DNA of 64,000 bases from Cohnella phaseoli (lineage in GTDB: Bacteria; Bacillota; Bacilli; Paenibacillales; Paenibacillaceae): positions 62,001 through 126,000 of the forward strand of contig NZ_QRDZ01000011.1 in NCBI RefSeq assembly GCF_003386235.1, in the 5' to 3' direction. The translations under genes were made by a program, and so were the position numbers. Of this stretch, positions 62,261 through 64,000 are shown one piece after another. Below the pieces are notes generated by a model. It saw only the letters and a list, made by a program, of their open reading frames with translations, made no database searches and was not told where the DNA came from. Numbering within the stretch: position 1 is the first letter of the stretch; every line of letters starts with the position of its first letter.

Positions 62261-62998
62261 TTAGCACCACTCGTAAACTAGCGAGGATGATTGTTTATCC
62301 AAATATAGACTCCAATTGGCATGCGACTTCATAATGGTGGCCGGAATGTTAACGTCAATGCCGTTCTTCAACGTATCCATAATTGCACGAGCTTTTGCTT
62401 GACGAGGCACAACCGATATGACATTGCGGCTTTTCAGTATTTGCTGAACCGACATCGAAATGGCTTGCTTAGGCACATCTTCCAACGTGGCAAACCATCC
62501 TTCTCCAACCTGTTGCATTTTGCAAGTATCCGACAAATCCACGATTTTAAAAGGTCGATCGTCGTCAAAATCCGCAGGCGGATCATTGAAGGCAATATGC
62601 GCATTCTCGCCTATTCCGATCAGCGCCACGTCAATCGGAGCCTTGCCGATCTCTTCGTTAAGCCGGTCCAGCACTTCGTTCAGATTGCCTTCGCCATCTA
62701 CCAGCCAGTACTTCCTTACATCTACATGCTGCAAAAAGCGCTCCTTGAGATACTTGCGAAAACTGGCGGGATGCGCCTCCGGCAAACCGACGTATTCATC
62801 CAGATGGAACATCTCTACTTTGTCCCATGCGATATCCATCTTGACGAAATGCTGCAGAAATTCGAATTGCGATGCCCCCGTCGAAAGTACAATTCTGGCT
62901 GTCCCATTCACCGATATCGCTTCATTAATTAATTTTGCACTTTCTCTGGCCGCCTCTAACCCCGATTGATCCGCCGATTCAAGGATGTTAATTTTCAT
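62261..62998 (-). CDS. NagB-like glucosamine-6-phosphate deaminase homologue
   Basis: Sugar-phosphate isomerase/deaminase of the NagB/6PGL superfamily, 245 aa. It keeps LSTGASQFEFL (phosphate loop), FHLDEYVGL with the catalytic Asp, and GIGENAHIAFNDPP with the His. The Glu that follows FN in true NagB is Asp here, and a DTCKMQQVGEGWF segment is specific to this subgroup. The function may be altered in substrate or mechanism. The start overlaps the Gfo/Idh gene by 11 bp. Together with the second NagA this forms an operon distinct from the rpiR-nagB-nagA operon. Confidence 0.85.
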   Translation of the reverse strand: MKINILESADQSGLEAARESAKLINEAISVNGTARIVLSTGASQFEFLQHFVKMDIAWDKVEMFHLDEYVGLPEAHPASFRKYLKERFLQHVDVRKYWLVDGEGNLNEVLDRLNEEIGKAPIDVALIGIGENAHIAFNDPPADFDDDRPFKIVDLSDTCKMQQVGEGWFATLEDVPKQAISMSVQQILKSRNVISVVPRQAKARAIMDTLKNGIDVNIPATIMKSHANWSLYLDKQSSSLVYEWC

Positions 62999-64000
62999 TC
63001 GAATTGCCCTCCTGATAAAATTCTCCGAGTTGTACCATTCTTTTCTCTACTCTGGAACGTTCGGCCGCAAAAGCCATCAGATGACTTTGCACCGATTCTT
63101 TGGCTGATGTGCGGCTCGTTTGCATGCCTTGCCCGAGTTCCGCCGCGCGGACCGTTCGCGCAAAGTCCTGCACAAGACGTCCGTCTCCTCCGCCATGACC
63201 GACATGCCCTTCCGCCGGCTGCAGCTTGATTAATTCAGTCCGTCCCGCACCGAAAGGACGGATTTCAATTTCATCGCTTTCCATCGTTGCCCGAATCTCG
63301 CCCGTCGTCCCCATCAGTTTGAGCGTACGATTGCACTTCTCCGTAAATGCGCTCATTGTAAAGGCTGCCGTAACTTCATTATCGAAATCCATCGCGACGA
63401 CTTGATGGTCGACTACGTCATTATCGCTCTGGAACACGCAGCGACCGAACGGACCTTCCTTCATCGCCTTGTATCTCGCTTCGAAGCTTGGATCCGTGCT
63501 AGCGGCCTCCGCCTTCCATCCGCCGTTCTCGATCATATACGTATTCGGCGCATAATAGAGGCAAGAATCGGCGACCGGGCAACCGTCAATACAGTATTCC
63601 GGCGCTCCCTCGGGCGCATTGTTTTTATTGAAATAAGACAAGTGCCCATAAGAGGAGACGCTCTCGCATTTGCCGCCGGCAAACCATTGGATAATATCCA
63701 TGTCGTGACACGATTTGGCCAGAATCATCGGACTGGATTTCTCTGCGCTGTTGAAGTAGCCGCGCACGTAGCTATGCGCCTGATGCCAATAGCCGACATT
63801 CTCATTGTGCTGAATAGACATCAACCGGCCGATTCTTCCTCCATCCAACAGTTGCTTGATCGTCTGGAAGAAAGGGGCGTAACGGAGCACATGACAAATC
63901 GTAAGAATACGGTTGTGTTTTTCCGCGATCCGCTCAAGCTCGATACACTCTGCCCAGCTTGGCGACATCGGTTTTTCCAGCATGACATGATAGCCGGCCT
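62988..64000 (-). CDS. Gfo/Idh/MocA-family oxidoreductase (5' end cut by window)
   Basis: The last 337 codons of a sugar oxidoreductase. The visible part starts at AGYHVMLEKPMSPS, the family EKP motif, so about 90 N-terminal residues with the NAD-binding motif lie outside. It has SCHDMDIIQWFAG, a cysteine-rich YCIDGCPVADSCLYYAP insert, DHQVVAMDFDNEVTAAFTMSAF and GHGGGDGRLVQDF. The insert could bind metal. It overlaps the NagB-like gene by 11 bp and is the first visible gene of that operon; the likely substrate is an amino-sugar derivative. Confidence 0.9.
   Translation of the reverse strand, partial: AGYHVMLEKPMSPSWAECIELERIAEKHNRILTICHVLRYAPFFQTIKQLLDGGRIGRLMSIQHNENVGYWHQAHSYVRGYFNSAEKSSPMILAKSCHDMDIIQWFAGGKCESVSSYGHLSYFNKNNAPEGAPEYCIDGCPVADSCLYYAPNTYMIENGGWKAEAASTDPSFEARYKAMKEGPFGRCVFQSDNDVVDHQVVAMDFDNEVTAAFTMSAFTEKCNRTLKLMGTTGEIRATMESDEIEIRPFGAGRTELIKLQPAEGHVGHGGGDGRLVQDFARTVRAAELGQGMQTSRTSAKESVQSHLMAFAAERSRVEKRMVQLGEFYQEGNSNEN

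Overview
The window looks like chromosomal DNA of a GC-rich, Gram-positive Paenibacillaceae-type bacterium (Paenibacillus or Cohnella-like). This is inferred from lipoprotein solute-binding proteins, YesM/YesN-type two-component pairs, SLH-domain surface protein, many carbohydrate ABC transporters, strong AGGAGG ribosome binding sites and frequent TTG starts. No rRNA, tRNA, phage or complete insertion sequence was seen.

Layout. 1-2254: 3' part of an HrpB-type helicase. 2460-11046 (minus): a sugar-import locus, with a YesN/YesM pair, an extra sugar-binding lipoprotein and MglB-MglA-MglC. 11054-16571 (minus), only 7 bp upstream of that locus: exporter cassette 1 (ABC ATPase, membrane-fusion lipoprotein, large FtsX-type permease, second ABC ATPase with a C-terminal AbrB-like domain). 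16875-19644 (plus): RpiR regulator, NagB and NagA for amino-sugar catabolism, with a promoter, candidate operators and a terminator. 20013-22383: an M23 peptidase, a bactofilin and a membrane protein with a degenerate J-like domain. 22469-30649 (minus): DUF1294 protein, SLH surface protein, phosphoesterase, DUF1904 protein, and an oxidase/PLP aldolase/aldehyde dehydrogenase operon. 31149-33730 (minus): a nitrate/taurine-type ABC importer. 33812-42010 (minus): exporter cassette 2, a chain of seven overlapping or near-touching genes (solute-binding lipoprotein, ATPase, fusion protein, permease, ATPase with AbrB-like tail, ECF-type sigma factor, pentapeptide-repeat protein). 43247-55947: a glycan locus with GH38 alpha-mannosidase, two sugar permeases, a GxGYxYP-type secreted protein, zinc alcohol dehydrogenase, Gfo/Idh oxidoreductase and sugar-binding lipoprotein, faced by a GntR/LacI-type regulator. 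56335-61064: an OmpR-type two-component pair and a MalT-like LuxR regulator. 61082-64000: a second NagA, a divergent NagB-like protein and a truncated Gfo/Idh oxidoreductase.

The intergenic DNA is unusually structured. A near-palindromic motif related to TTTGTACGA-N4-TCGTACAAA recurs at 51-53 bp spacing in several gaps. A 16-copy, 51-bp tandem array fills most of a 1.2-kb gap. Two directly oriented copies of a 0.4-0.5 kb repeat element bracket a sugar-binding protein and its regulator. Two copies of a very short element with AGGGCGTGTATGCA ends lie just upstream of secreted-protein genes. The most interesting protein-level finding is the pair of paralogous dual-ATPase exporter cassettes, whose second ATPase carries an AbrB-like domain and one of which is linked to a sigma factor and a pentapeptide-repeat protein.
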